This document shows, piece after piece, positions 8,604 to 16,340 of a DNA stretch of 64,000 nucleotides. Source of the DNA: Ramlibacter alkalitolerans (GTDB lineage Bacteria > Pseudomonadota > Gammaproteobacteria > Burkholderiales > Burkholderiaceae_C); assembly GCF_016722765.1 (NCBI RefSeq), contig NZ_JAEQND010000009.1:96001-160000 (forward strand), in the 5' to 3' direction. The first letter of the stretch is position 1. Each line of letters starts with the position of its first letter. The notes beneath the pieces were generated by a model. That model did not search any database. It was not told where the DNA came from and saw only the letters and a program-made list of their open reading frames with translations. A program made the translations under genes and the position numbers.

Positions 8604-10255
8604 TCAAGGACCTCTGGTACAAGAACGCGATCATCTACTGCCTGCACGTCGGGACCTACATGGACTCGAACGGCGACGGCATCGGCGATTTCGAGGGCCT
8701 GTCGCGCCGCCTCGACTACCTGCAGGGCCTGGGCGTCACCTGCCTGTGGCTGATGCCGTTCCAGAAGTCGCCGCGCAAGGACGACGGCTACGACATCAGC
8801 GACTACTACCAGGTCGATCCCTGCTTCGGCACGCTGGGCGACTTCGTCGACTTCACCAACCAGGCCAAGCAGCGCGGCATCCGCGTGATGATCGACCTCG
8901 TCATCAACCACACCAGCAACGAGCATCCCTGGTTCCAGGAAGCGCGCAAGGACCCGGCGTCGAAGTACCGCGACTTCTACGTCTGGTCGGACACGAAGCC
9001 GGCCGATGCCGAGAAGGGCATGGTGTTCCCCGGCGTGCAGAAGACGACGTGGACGCGCGACCCGGTCGCCGGCAAGTACTACTTCCACCGCTTCTACGAG
9101 TTCCAGCCGGACCTGAACACGCAGAACCCGCTGGTGCTGGCCGAGATCCGCAAGATCATGGGCTTCTACCTGGAACTGGGCGTGTGCGGCTTCCGCATGG
9201 ATGCGATGCCCTTCGTGATCCAGACCAAGGGGCCGGAGATCAAGAGCCGCGAGCGCTACGAGATGCTGCGCGAGTTCCGCGAGTTCCTGCAGTGGCGCCG
9301 CGGCGACGCCATCATCCTGGCCGAGGCGAACGTCGAGCCGAAGAACAACGTGCACTACTTCGGCGACGACGGCGAGCGGCTGCAGATGATGTTCAATTTC
9401 TGGGTCAACCAGCGCGTCTTCTATGCCCTGGCCACCGGCGACGCGCAGCCGCTGGTCAAGGCGCTGGAGCAGACGCGGGGCCGGCCCGAGAACGCGCAGT
9501 GGGGCCACTTCCTGCGCAACCACGACGAGCTCGATCTCGGCCGGCTCACCGAGGACCAGCGCCAGCAGGTCTTCGACGCGCTCGGGCCGGACAAGGACAT
9601 GCAGCTCTATGGCCGCGGCATCCGCCGGCGCCTGGCGCCCATGCTCAGTGGCGACCCCCGCAAGCTGCAACTCGCCTACAGCCTCATGTTCACCCTGCCC
9701 GGCACGCCGGTGATCCGCTACGGCGACGAGCTGGGCATGGGCGACGACCTCGCGCTGCCCGAGCGCAACTGCGCGCGCACGCCCATGCAGTGGTCCACCG
9801 AGCCGCACGCGGGCTTCACGCGCGCCAGCAAGCCGGTTCTGCCCGTGCTCGAAGAGGGTCCCTACGGCTTTCGCAAGATCAACGCGGCCGACCAGCGCCG
9901 CGACGCCGAATCGCTCCTGAACTGGACGGAACGCATCATCCGCATGCGCAAGGAAGTCCCGGAATTCGGGTGGGGCGACTTCACCGTGCTGGAGACCGGC
10001 AACGTGGGCGTGCTGGCGCTGCGCTACGACTGGCGCAACAACGCGGTGGTGGTCATCCACAACTTCCTCGGCGAAGCCACGGAGATCCGGATGCGCTCCG
10101 TCGACCAGAAGGGGCGGCAGTTGATCAACCTCCTGACGCAGGACCACAGCGAGGCCGACGGCCGCGGGGTACACCGCATCGTGATGGAGCCCTACGGCTA
10201 CCACTGGTACCGGGCGGGTGGCCTGGGCTACCTGCTGGACCGCACCAGCGCCTGA
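8600..10255 (+). CDS. GH13 enzyme, trehalose synthase-like
   Basis: 551 residues of glycoside hydrolase family 13. The order of motifs is WYKNAIIYCLHVGTY at the N-terminus, INHTSNEHPW (about 102-111), GFRMDAMPF with nucleophile Asp201, ILAEANVEP with acid/base Glu242 and FLRNHDE with Asp309. The closest family by pattern is trehalose synthase (maltose isomerase), which interconverts maltose and trehalose in the cytosol; no maltokinase domain is attached. The catalytic triad is intact but the surrounding sequence departs from typical TreS (TWTRDP for NWTWDP), so the substrate may differ. ATG 8600 overlaps the stop of the upstream hydrolase. A much longer open frame upstream is a shadow and not part of this gene. 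Confidence 0.9.
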   Translation: MIKDLWYKNAIIYCLHVGTYMDSNGDGIGDFEGLSRRLDYLQGLGVTCLWLMPFQKSPRKDDGYDISDYYQVDPCFGTLGDFVDFTNQAKQRGIRVMIDLVINHTSNEHPWFQEARKDPASKYRDFYVWSDTKPADAEKGMVFPGVQKTTWTRDPVAGKYYFHRFYEFQPDLNTQNPLVLAEIRKIMGFYLELGVCGFRMDAMPFVIQTKGPEIKSRERYEMLREFREFLQWRRGDAIILAEANVEPKNNVHYFGDDGERLQMMFNFWVNQRVFYALATGDAQPLVKALEQTRGRPENAQWGHFLRNHDELDLGRLTEDQRQQVFDALGPDKDMQLYGRGIRRRLAPMLSGDPRKLQLAYSLMFTLPGTPVIRYGDELGMGDDLALPERNCARTPMQWSTEPHAGFTRASKPVLPVLEEGPYGFRKINAADQRRDAESLLNWTERIIRMRKEVPEFGWGDFTVLETGNVGVLALRYDWRNNAVVVIHNFLGEATEIRMRSVDQKGRQLINLLTQDHSEADGRGVHRIVMEPYGYHWYRAGGLGYLLDRTSA

Positions 10256-10267
10256 GGCCGGCCGCGC

Positions 10268-10708
10268 TCAGGCCCGTGACAGCTTGCGTTCGTTCAGCAG
10301 CCGGGCGACCCGCCGGGGCCCGCCCTCGACGGCCTCGACCAGGTCCAGCCGGGCATAGCGGAAGGCGTCGAGCACGGCCAGCATGTCGTCGCCGACCGGC
10401 ACGTCCAGCCCGCGCAGCGTGTTCAACGGCAGCGGCCGGTTGTTCCACAGCGCGGAGACGAAGGCCAGGATGTCGCGGGTATGGCGCGCGTCGCGCTCCT
10501 CCGCCCGGCGCAGCAGCCGGTCGAAGGCGGCGAGCCCGAGCTCGGTAGCCTGGTGGGAGCGCATTTCCTCGGCCAGCATGCGCGCGCGCTCCAGCAGGGT
10601 GCCTTCGTGGTCGACGCGCATGCGGTCGCCGCGGCCGACCACCAGCTGCACGCGGTTGATGCGTTCCAGGCTCGCGTGGTGCCGCCGCTCGCGTTCCGCG
10701 TGGTTCAT
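10268..10708 (-). CDS. Conserved hypothetical protein, 146 residues
   Basis: A soluble, charged, mostly helical protein with no signal peptide or membrane segment and no family I can name with confidence. The middle segment FDRLLRRAEERDARHTRD followed by ILAFVSALWN looks like a conserved core. I chose ATG 10708 because AGGAAAG sits about 6 bases before it; an earlier in-frame ATG lacks such a site. It converges on the GH13 gene with only 12 bp between stops. Its N-terminus is rich in His and Arg. No functional partner is evident. Confidence 0.75.
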   Translation of the reverse strand: MNHAERERRHHASLERINRVQLVVGRGDRMRVDHEGTLLERARMLAEEMRSHQATELGLAAFDRLLRRAEERDARHTRDILAFVSALWNNRPLPLNTLRGLDVPVGDDMLAVLDAFRYARLDLVEAVEGGPRRVARLLNERKLSRA

Positions 10709-10910
10709 GGCCGCTTTCCTTTGTTGGCCGCCGGCGGCTGGCACGCACCGGCCGTGCGGTTTTTGTACTGCAGGAGGCGGCCGGCTGGTAAGAGGGCATT
10801 CCTGGGCAGGTGGCGTACCGCCGGCGCCACACTTCCGGGCCGCCGGAGGGTCTCCGGCTGGTCAGCCCGGCCGTGGTCAGGTAGTGTGAGGCCTCCCCCC
10901 GGGAGCATCG

Positions 10911-11186
10911 ATGGAATTCCTCAGCAACCTGCAGACCGACGTCAAACTGCTGCTCGTCGCCGGCGCCCTCGCCCTGATGGCGGCCCTGCTGAGCGCGACG
11001 AAACGCAACGAACACCGCTACATGGCCCTGTTCTCGATCGTGATGCTGGGCGCCGCCTACCGCTTCTACGCCCACGAGCGCGAGGACGAGGCCCTGGCAC
11101 GCGCACAGCAGCGCGCCGAAGCCCGCGCCCAGGCCGGCGCGCAGCCGACCGCCCGGACGGCTGCCGTCCGCACCAAGGCACACTGA
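10911..11186 (+). CDS. Small membrane protein, 91 residues
   Basis: Two hydrophobic segments (about 12-28 and 40-51) are separated by a short basic loop, and a C-terminal tail of about 35 residues is rich in Ala, Arg and Gln and probably forms a helix. GGGAG lies 5 bases upstream of the ATG. The family is not recognised. The tail has coiled-coil-like composition (EDEALARAQQRAEARAQA). It stands alone between a divergent hypothetical gene and a convergent one. Confidence 0.62.
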   Translation: MEFLSNLQTDVKLLLVAGALALMAALLSATKRNEHRYMALFSIVMLGAAYRFYAHEREDEALARAQQRAEARAQAGAQPTARTAAVRTKAH

Positions 11187-11267
11187 ACCCCGGCTGCGCC
11201 CGGCGCAGTCAGGTCCCTGCAACGCCCGTCTTCGCCGCCGGCTGGCTGCCGGCCGGCGCTCGCGCGG

Positions 11268-11609
11268 CTACAGCCCGTGGTGGCAGTTGCCGGCAGAAGC
11301 CCTCGGCGTGTCGCCGACGCTGCTCGGTACGCCGTCGTCCATCTGCAGCGAGGTCTCCTGCACGCTGCCGCCGGCGGGCAGCGGCGTCGAGCGCTCCGCG
11401 GTCGTCAGCGGTGCGGCGCGCTCCTTCGCATCGTGCGCCTGCGGCGCCATGGACGGCGTGGTGAGCAGGGCCCCCGCGAGCGCCAGGCCGCCGAACACCG
11501 CGATGGCGCCGGCGCCCGCCCAGCGTGGACGCACACCGGGCATGCCCGGAGGCTGCGACACGCCCCGGGGTTCGAATTCAGGCTGCTGTTGACGAACGAG
11601 GTAGCACAT
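11268..11609 (-). CDS. Single-pass membrane protein, 113 residues
   Basis: The predicted protein begins MCYLVRQQQPEFEPRG, has a basic segment then one hydrophobic helix at about 33-50, and ends with a hydrophilic tail. I place the start at ATG 11609 because GGAG lies 8 bases upstream; longer in-frame starts would run into the divergent threonine dehydratase gene. No family is recognised. The tail contains no obvious domain. The reading frame has good third-position GC but the assignment rests on that and the ribosome site only. Confidence 0.55.
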   Translation of the reverse strand: MCYLVRQQQPEFEPRGVSQPPGMPGVRPRWAGAGAIAVFGGLALAGALLTTPSMAPQAHDAKERAAPLTTAERSTPLPAGGSVQETSLQMDDGVPSSVGDTPRASAGNCHHGL

Positions 11610-11665
11610 CGCGAGCTCCTTCGGCATCGGGGCCGCTAGTATGGACCTGCCGCACACAGATGCAA

Positions 11666-11670
11666 GGAGG
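11666..11670 (+). promoter_or_regulatory. Ribosome binding site deciding a TTG start
   Basis: A perfect GGAGG core stands 6 bases before TTG 11677, but 15 bases before the next in-frame ATG at 11686. Spacing therefore favours TTG as the start of the threonine dehydratase gene. Confidence 0.55.
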
Positions 11671-11676
11671 CGATCG

Positions 11677-12651
11677 TTGCAAACCATGACCCTGAACCTG
11701 CCCGGCTACGAGGAGGTGCTGGCCGCGGCCGAGCGCATCCGCGGCCATGCGCACCGCACGCCCGTGCTCACCTCGCGCACGCTCGACGAGGAGCTCGGCG
11801 CGCAGGTGTTCTTCAAGTGCGAGAACCTGCAGCGCATGGGCGCCTTCAAGTTCCGCGGCGCCTTCAATGCGCTGTCGCGTTTCGACGCCGCGCAACGCCG
11901 CGCCGGCGTGGTGACCTTCTCGTCGGGCAACCATGCGCAGGCCATCGCACTGTCCGCGCGCATCCTCGGCATGCCGGCCACCATCGTGATGCCCAGCGAT
12001 GCGCCCGCGGCCAAGGTGGCGGCCACCCGGGGCTACGGGGGCAACGTGGTGCTGTACGACCGCTACAAGGACGACCGCGAGCAGATCGGCCGCGACCTCG
12101 CCCGGGAGCACGGCCTCACGCTGGTGCCGCCCTACGACCACGCCGACGTGGTCGCCGGGCAGGGCACGGCCGCCAAGGAACTGCTGGAGGAGGTGGGGCC
12201 GCTCGACCACCTGTTCGTGCCGCTGGGCGGCGGCGGGCTGCTGGCCGGCACGGCGCTGGCCGCGCGCGCCCTGGCGCCGCAATGCCGGATCTACGGCGTG
12301 GAACCCGAGGCGGGCAACGACGGCCAGCAATCCTTTCGCAGCGGCGCCATCGTGCACATCGCCACGCCGCGCACGATCGCCGACGGCGCGCAGACGCAGC
12401 ACCTGGGGAACATCACCTTTCCCCTGATCCGCGCCAACGTGGACGACATCCTCACCGCGAGCGACGCCGAACTGGTCGCCTGCATGCGCTTCGCCGCCGA
12501 ACGCATGAAGGTGCTGTTCGAGCCGACCGGCTGCCTGGGCTTCGCCGCGGCACGGGCGCGCCGCGAGCAGTTGCGCGGCGCGCGGGTGGGCGTGATCGTC
12601 AGCGGCGGGAACGTGGACCTGGCGCGCTTTTGCGAACTGCTGGCGCAGTGA
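11677..12651 (+). CDS. Threonine/serine dehydratase, PLP-dependent
   Basis: A fold-type II pyridoxal-phosphate enzyme of about 324 residues that deaminates threonine to 2-oxobutyrate (and serine to pyruvate). The PLP lysine is Lys58 in MGAFKFRGAFNAL, the phosphate-binding loop is LGGGGLLAG at about 190-198, and SSGNHAQ (about 89-95) is the substrate-carboxylate loop. There is no C-terminal ACT domain, so it resembles catabolic TdcB, serine racemase or 3-hydroxyaspartate ammonia-lyase rather than biosynthetic IlvA. Distinguishing these needs comparison or assay. The start is taken as TTG 11677; the second choice is ATG 11686. Confidence 0.92.
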   Translation: MQTMTLNLPGYEEVLAAAERIRGHAHRTPVLTSRTLDEELGAQVFFKCENLQRMGAFKFRGAFNALSRFDAAQRRAGVVTFSSGNHAQAIALSARILGMPATIVMPSDAPAAKVAATRGYGGNVVLYDRYKDDREQIGRDLAREHGLTLVPPYDHADVVAGQGTAAKELLEEVGPLDHLFVPLGGGGLLAGTALAARALAPQCRIYGVEPEAGNDGQQSFRSGAIVHIATPRTIADGAQTQHLGNITFPLIRANVDDILTASDAELVACMRFAAERMKVLFEPTGCLGFAAARARREQLRGARVGVIVSGGNVDLARFCELLAQ

Positions 12652-12957
12652 TCAGCGCAGCGGCGAGGGCCGCGTACGGTGCACCCGCGATTCCGGCGGG
12701 AAGGTGAGCGTGGTGAGCTCCGAGGCGCCCAGGTCTTCGGAGGCGCGGCGGTCCGCGATCTCGGCGACCAGCCGGCGCAGGCCCACGGCCAGGGCGCCGG
12801 CCACGAGCAGCACGCTGGTGGCCAGCATCGGGCTGCGCGCGAGCGTGTTCATGCCCAGCATGGCAACCCCCAGCACGCAGGCAACGAGGCCCAGCGCAGC
12901 CACGCTGGCGAGAAGCTTGAGGAGGGCGGTGTCATGGGTACGTCTGGTTTGGAACAT
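12652..12957 (-). CDS. Small inner-membrane protein, 101 residues
   Basis: Two transmembrane helices are visible (about 13-35 and 43-60), joined by a short loop, followed by a soluble C-terminal tail with LVAEIADRRASEDLG. The stop codon abuts the end of the convergent threonine dehydratase gene. No family recognised and no neighbour suggests a role. Confidence 0.68.
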   Translation of the reverse strand: MFQTRRTHDTALLKLLASVAALGLVACVLGVAMLGMNTLARSPMLATSVLLVAGALAVGLRRLVAEIADRRASEDLGASELTTLTFPPESRVHRTRPSPLR

Positions 12958-13219
12958 GTCGGGCCTCCGTCTTCAGTTTTAGCGGGCCCGCTCGGCCATG
13001 ACAAGATGCCGCTGGTGCCGACCTCGCCCCGAGAGGGGATCGGCGCAACAGCGACTGTCACACTCAGATACGTGGGTTGACATCCGGCCCGGATTCGGTG
13101 CTGCGCCTAGGCCAAATCCCTCCTGGGAGGTGACCGGACGCGCCGTGCAGGGGAGCCGGGTCTGCCGTACATTGGCAGCCGCCTTGCGCCGCACAGCGCG
13201 CACTTCCCACGGAGGAGAC

Positions 13220-13366
13220 ATGGCCAGGAAATTCCTGCTCGCACTGCTGCTGCCGCTGGCGGCCTGCTCCAGCATGACGCCCTACCACGCGCAGCCCTCG
13301 CCTTGCGACGCCGGCGAAAACAGCTACGCCTGCCAGGTCGAGCGTTACCACAACATCTCGGGCTGA
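13220..13366 (+). CDS. Small lipoprotein, 48 residues
   Basis: A very short gene with a strong GGAGGAG ribosome site 3-9 bases upstream of ATG 13220. The product has a lipoprotein signal peptide, MARKFLLALLLPLAAC, whose lipobox LAAC places the lipidated cysteine at residue 16. The mature part is about 33 residues with two further cysteines (in SPCDAGENSYACQ). Serine after the lipid cysteine suggests outer-membrane sorting. The function is unknown; small entericidin-like lipoproteins are a loose comparison only. Confidence 0.7.
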   Translation: MARKFLLALLLPLAACSSMTPYHAQPSPCDAGENSYACQVERYHNISG

Positions 13367-13411
13367 GCGGCCCGGGCGAAGGCCGGCCGCCGGCGCCATC
13401 GCCGGCCTGCA

Positions 13412-13552
13412 AGGGGGGGCCTGCCGGTGGGGGCGCAACTGCTGGGACGCGCGGAGTCCGAGGGGGTGCTGTTTTCCGTCGCGGCCCGGATCGAGAGGGA
13501 GCGGCCCTGGCGGCGCCTGGCGCCGCAGGAGGGGGAGCCGGCCGCCGCCTAG
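13412..13552 (+). pseudogene. C-terminal remnant of an amidase-signature gene
   Basis: Read in the frame ending at TAG 13550-13552, this stretch encodes GLPVGAQLLGRAESEGVLFS then VAARIERERPW. This is the characteristic C-terminal segment of amidase-signature enzymes (compare GLPIGLQIVGP in the intact amidase near 7.3 kb). There is no start codon or upstream amidase domain: the frame follows directly after the small lipoprotein gene. I read it as the 3-prime scrap of a deleted gene. Its stop overlaps the stop of the convergent gene on the minus strand. By-eye homology only. Confidence 0.5.
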
Positions 13553-13824
13553 CGTGTCCGCACGCGGGTCGGCACCCGCGTGGTGGCCGCGAACAGTTCC
13601 GACGGCGGGGCCGGCTGTTCGAGGGCACCCGGCGCGGTGACCGAGGTATCCATCTGCGGCGGCAGGCTCGGGAACGCGCGCCGCAACCCGTACCGTGACA
13701 GCAGCTGGTGCGACTTGCAGCGCACGCAGAAATAATGGCGGCGGCCGGGCACGAACCGCATCCAGAAGGATCGGTTCAATCGCACCAGGTAAGCGACACC
13801 GCAGTCGCAAAGATTCAGTCTCAT
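13549..13824 (-). CDS. Small zinc-ribbon-like protein, 91 residues
   Basis: The N-terminal half contains two cysteine pairs, CDCG near residue 6 and FCVRC near residue 35, spaced like a zinc ribbon. A low-complexity C-terminal tail follows. A purine-rich GGGGGAG ribosome site precedes ATG 13824. No signal peptide or membrane helix. It may be a nucleic-acid- or protein-binding zinc module, but the family is not recognised. A divergent KTSC gene starts about 160 bp away. Confidence 0.68.
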   Translation of the reverse strand: MRLNLCDCGVAYLVRLNRSFWMRFVPGRRHYFCVRCKSHQLLSRYGLRRAFPSLPPQMDTSVTAPGALEQPAPPSELFAATTRVPTRVRTR

Positions 13825-13981
13825 TGGGCTCCCCCTAGGAACTGTGAAAAATGTTACTAGCGAGGTGTTTGGGGACCAATGGACGAAAGTGCCTTTTTGC
13901 AGGCCCGTCCGACCGGCCGTCGACCGACGGCAAGGCATCTAGAGTGCATTCGACCGACACCAAGGTCCACCGGAGTTGCAA

Positions 13982-14248
13982 ATGCTAACAAAAGCCTTCG
14001 CCAGCGGCCGGATTCGCCGGGCCGATTACGACGCCGGGACGCGGCAGCTCGACCTGCACTGGGAAAACGGTTCCGTGCTGGCCTACAAGCACGTGCCCGA
14101 GGAGGTGTTCCGGCGCCTGTGCAGCGCACCGAACCCCGCCACCTACTGGGAGGACCGCATCGCCGAGGAGTATCCGAAGGGCACGCCCCGCACTTTGGCG
14201 CCGCGCCCCGGCGGCAAGACACTGGGCGACCTGTTTGGCGAGGACTAG
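13982..14248 (+). CDS. KTSC domain protein
   Basis: 88 residues, almost entirely one KTSC domain (the C-terminal module first seen next to lysyl-tRNA synthetases). Core pattern: [17 protein letters not shown], then [16 protein letters not shown] and [11 protein letters not shown]. Its biochemical role is not established. ATG 13982 is preceded by GGAG at 6 bases. The MOSC gene starts 8 bp after the stop, so the two are probably co-transcribed. Confidence 0.83.
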   Translation: MLTKAFASGRIRRADYDAGTRQLDLHWENGSVLAYKHVPEEVFRRLCSAPNPATYWEDRIAEEYPKGTPRTLAPRPGGKTLGDLFGED

Positions 14249-14256
14249 CGCGGCGC

Positions 14257-14778
14257 ATGAAGGACCTGCGTGCACTCGCCACCGCGTTCCCTTATGCGGG
14301 TCGACTGGAAAGCATCCTGCTGCGACCCGCCCGCGGGCAGCGGGCGCAGGCAATCGCATCCGTACAGGCGCTGGAGGGGCTGGGCCTGGCGGGCGATCGG
14401 GCGGCGGCCGGTCGCGGCGGCGGCAAGCGCCAGGTGACGCTGTTCCAGTCCGAGCACCTGCCCGTGCTCGCCGCGCTGCTGCGGCGCGCCGCGGTGGACC
14501 CTGCCGACCTGCGGCGCAATCTCGTGGTCTCCGGCCTCAACCTGCTGGCCGCGCGTGCGATGTTCCGCGACCAGGCCGTGCGCCTGCGCATCGGGGCCGA
14601 GGTGCTGCTGGAGATCAGCGGGCCTTGCGAGCCGTGCTCGAAGATGGAGGACGTCTTCGGCCCCGGTGCCTGGAACGCCCTCCGCGGCCATGGCGGCTTG
14701 ACGGCGCGCGTGCTGCAAGGCGGCACGATGGCGCAGGGCGATCCGGTGGCCTGCTTCGTGGTCCAGCACCCGGTGTAA
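14257..14778 (+). CDS. MOSC domain protein
   Basis: 173 residues of the MOSC family (molybdenum cofactor sulfurase C-terminal domain), which binds or transfers Moco-linked sulfur. The family pattern is seen in [31 protein letters not shown] and the cysteine region [16 protein letters not shown] (about 119-134), where the conserved Cys is expected. It resembles stand-alone MOSC proteins such as YiiM but is shorter. The substrate is unknown. It follows the KTSC gene closely; the physiological link between the two is not obvious. Confidence 0.88.
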   Translation: MKDLRALATAFPYAGRLESILLRPARGQRAQAIASVQALEGLGLAGDRAAAGRGGGKRQVTLFQSEHLPVLAALLRRAAVDPADLRRNLVVSGLNLLAARAMFRDQAVRLRIGAEVLLEISGPCEPCSKMEDVFGPGAWNALRGHGGLTARVLQGGTMAQGDPVACFVVQHPV

Positions 14779-14882
14779 CAGGCGCCGATGATGTCACCTT
14801 GCGTTGCACGGGGGAGGCACCTTCGGGCGTTATGCACCCCATGGTGCGAGGGCTACCCTGCCCCGCAGTAAAGGGAGAGAAC

Positions 14883-15341
14883 ATGCGAGAGAACCGACGT
14901 GCCGTCGCCGCGGCGCTTGCATTGGCGTGTCTGCCCTTCGTCTCGCTGGCCGACGAAGCGTCGGATGGCCGACTGCAGCCCTGTTGCAACGCACGCGTCG
15001 ACGCTTACCGCAACTTCACGCGCCAGCTCCTGGCCAATTGCTCGCGCTGGGTGGAAGTGCGCTATCGCGAGAGCATCTCGATCGTCAACGCGCAGAAACT
15101 GAGCGGCTGCATCGCCACCGGGATGCAGGACAGCCGCCTGCAACTCGAGGCGGCTCTGCGCGGCGTGCGCAGGAAGGCGGCGCGCAGCGCATTGCGGTCC
15201 TACCAGATCAGTTTCGAAAGCGCACTGGCAGGCGTGGCGCCCACCACCGACGAACCGGCCGCCGCCTACGACCAGCGCCAGAGTTCGCTGCGCCACCAGC
15301 TGGCGCACGCGTGGACCCGCTTCGAACTGGAGGAAAGCTGA
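14883..15341 (+). CDS. Exported hypothetical protein, 152 residues
   Basis: A signal peptide (about 1-23, ending Leu-Ala-Asp) precedes a helical mature domain of about 130 residues with cysteines in QPCCNAR, ANCSRW and SGCIATG. A ribosome site GGGAGAG lies just before ATG 14883. Family not recognised. The regular spacing of aromatic and basic residues suggests a small helical bundle in the periplasm. No partner gene is evident. Confidence 0.73.
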   Translation: MRENRRAVAAALALACLPFVSLADEASDGRLQPCCNARVDAYRNFTRQLLANCSRWVEVRYRESISIVNAQKLSGCIATGMQDSRLQLEAALRGVRRKAARSALRSYQISFESALAGVAPTTDEPAAAYDQRQSSLRHQLAHAWTRFELEES

Positions 15342-15352
15342 GAGCCGGTCTT

Positions 15353-15389
15353 GCTCCCTCTCCCCCTGGGGAAAGGGTCGGGGGAGGGC
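15353..15389. repeat. Purine/pyrimidine-rich palindromic repeat, family C
   Basis: A CTCCCTCTCCCC arm followed by GGGGAAAGGGTCGGGGGAGG forms an imperfect hairpin between two convergent genes. It matches the better copy at 60932-61037 and probably acts as a REP-like element and transcript end. Confidence 0.45.
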
Positions 15390-16289
15390 TCAGCCCGCGC
15401 CGCGCACCAGTTCCAGCACCGCATCCGCAAACACCCGCGGCACTTCCTGCGGCATGTTGTGGCCCACCCCCGGCACGACCCGGTGCGAGCGTGGGCCGGT
15501 GAAGCGGTGCGCAGCCGCCTGCGCCGGCGCCGGAGGGCGCACGCCGTCATCGCTGCCGTCGAAGGTGATCGTCGGTACGGTGATCGCCGGCTGCGCGGCC
15601 AGCCGCCGCTCGATGTCGGCATAGGCGGGATCGCCGGCGACCAGCCCGAAGCGGTGCCGGTAGGAGTGGATCACCACCTCGACGAAATCGGGATTGTCGA
15701 AGGCGGCCGCGGAACGCTCGAAGCTCGCATCGTCGAAGTGCCAGGTCGGCGACCAGAGCTGCCACAGCAGGCGCGTGAGCGCGCGCCGGTCCTGCGCCAG
15801 CCCGGCGCGCCCGCGCTCGGAATGGAAGTAGTACTGATACCAGAGGCGCTGTTCGTTGGCCGGTGTGTCCGGCTCCAGCGCGCGGGCGATGTCCTGGATG
15901 TTGTAGCTGTTGTACGAGACCAGCCCGGCGCAACGCGCGGGCCACAAGGCCGCCACGACACAGGCCGCGCGCCCGCCCCAGTCGTAGCCGGCGAGCACGG
16001 CACGCGGCACCTGCAGCGCGTCCATCAGGGCCAGCAGGTCGGCCCCGAGCGCAGCCTGCTCGCCCGAGCGCGGTGTGCCGGAGTCGAGGAAGCGTGTCGG
16101 CCCGAAGCCGCGCAGGTAAGGCACGATGACGCGGCAGCCCGCATCCGCGAGCAGGGGCGCGACTTGCGCATACGCGTGGATGTCGTACGGGAAGCCGTGC
16201 ATCAGGAACACCGGCGGTCCGTCGGCGGGACCGCACCGGGACGAAGCGACTTCGAGGACGCCGGCGCGCGTGGTGTGCAGGGCTTGCAT
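15390..16289 (-). CDS. Alpha/beta hydrolase with Asp nucleophile (epoxide hydrolase/dehalogenase type)
   Basis: 299 residues with an alpha/beta-hydrolase fold. The oxyanion motif is HGFPYD (about 31-36); the nucleophile elbow reads AGYDWGG (about 99-105), so the nucleophile is aspartate. That is characteristic of epoxide hydrolases, haloalkane and haloacetate dehalogenases rather than esterases. A cap region with paired tyrosines (QYYFHSERG) and the final VGHNMPQE histidine complete the set. Cytosolic. The exact substrate cannot be told from sequence. Confidence 0.9.
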   Translation of the reverse strand: MQALHTTRAGVLEVASSRCGPADGPPVFLMHGFPYDIHAYAQVAPLLADAGCRVIVPYLRGFGPTRFLDSGTPRSGEQAALGADLLALMDALQVPRAVLAGYDWGGRAACVVAALWPARCAGLVSYNSYNIQDIARALEPDTPANEQRLWYQYYFHSERGRAGLAQDRRALTRLLWQLWSPTWHFDDASFERSAAAFDNPDFVEVVIHSYRHRFGLVAGDPAYADIERRLAAQPAITVPTITFDGSDDGVRPPAPAQAAAHRFTGPRSHRVVPGVGHNMPQEVPRVFADAVLELVRGAG

Positions 16290-16340
16290 GGGGCGAGCTT
16301 GCCACTGCGACGGCGAAATGCCAAAGCGCTTTCGCCGCGC

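Noticed and set aside
5867..10255. Open frame of 1462 codons on the plus strand
   Set aside because: Its first 911 codons are an Arg/Pro-rich shadow of the amidase and hydrolase genes; only the part from ATG 8600 is the GH13 enzyme.
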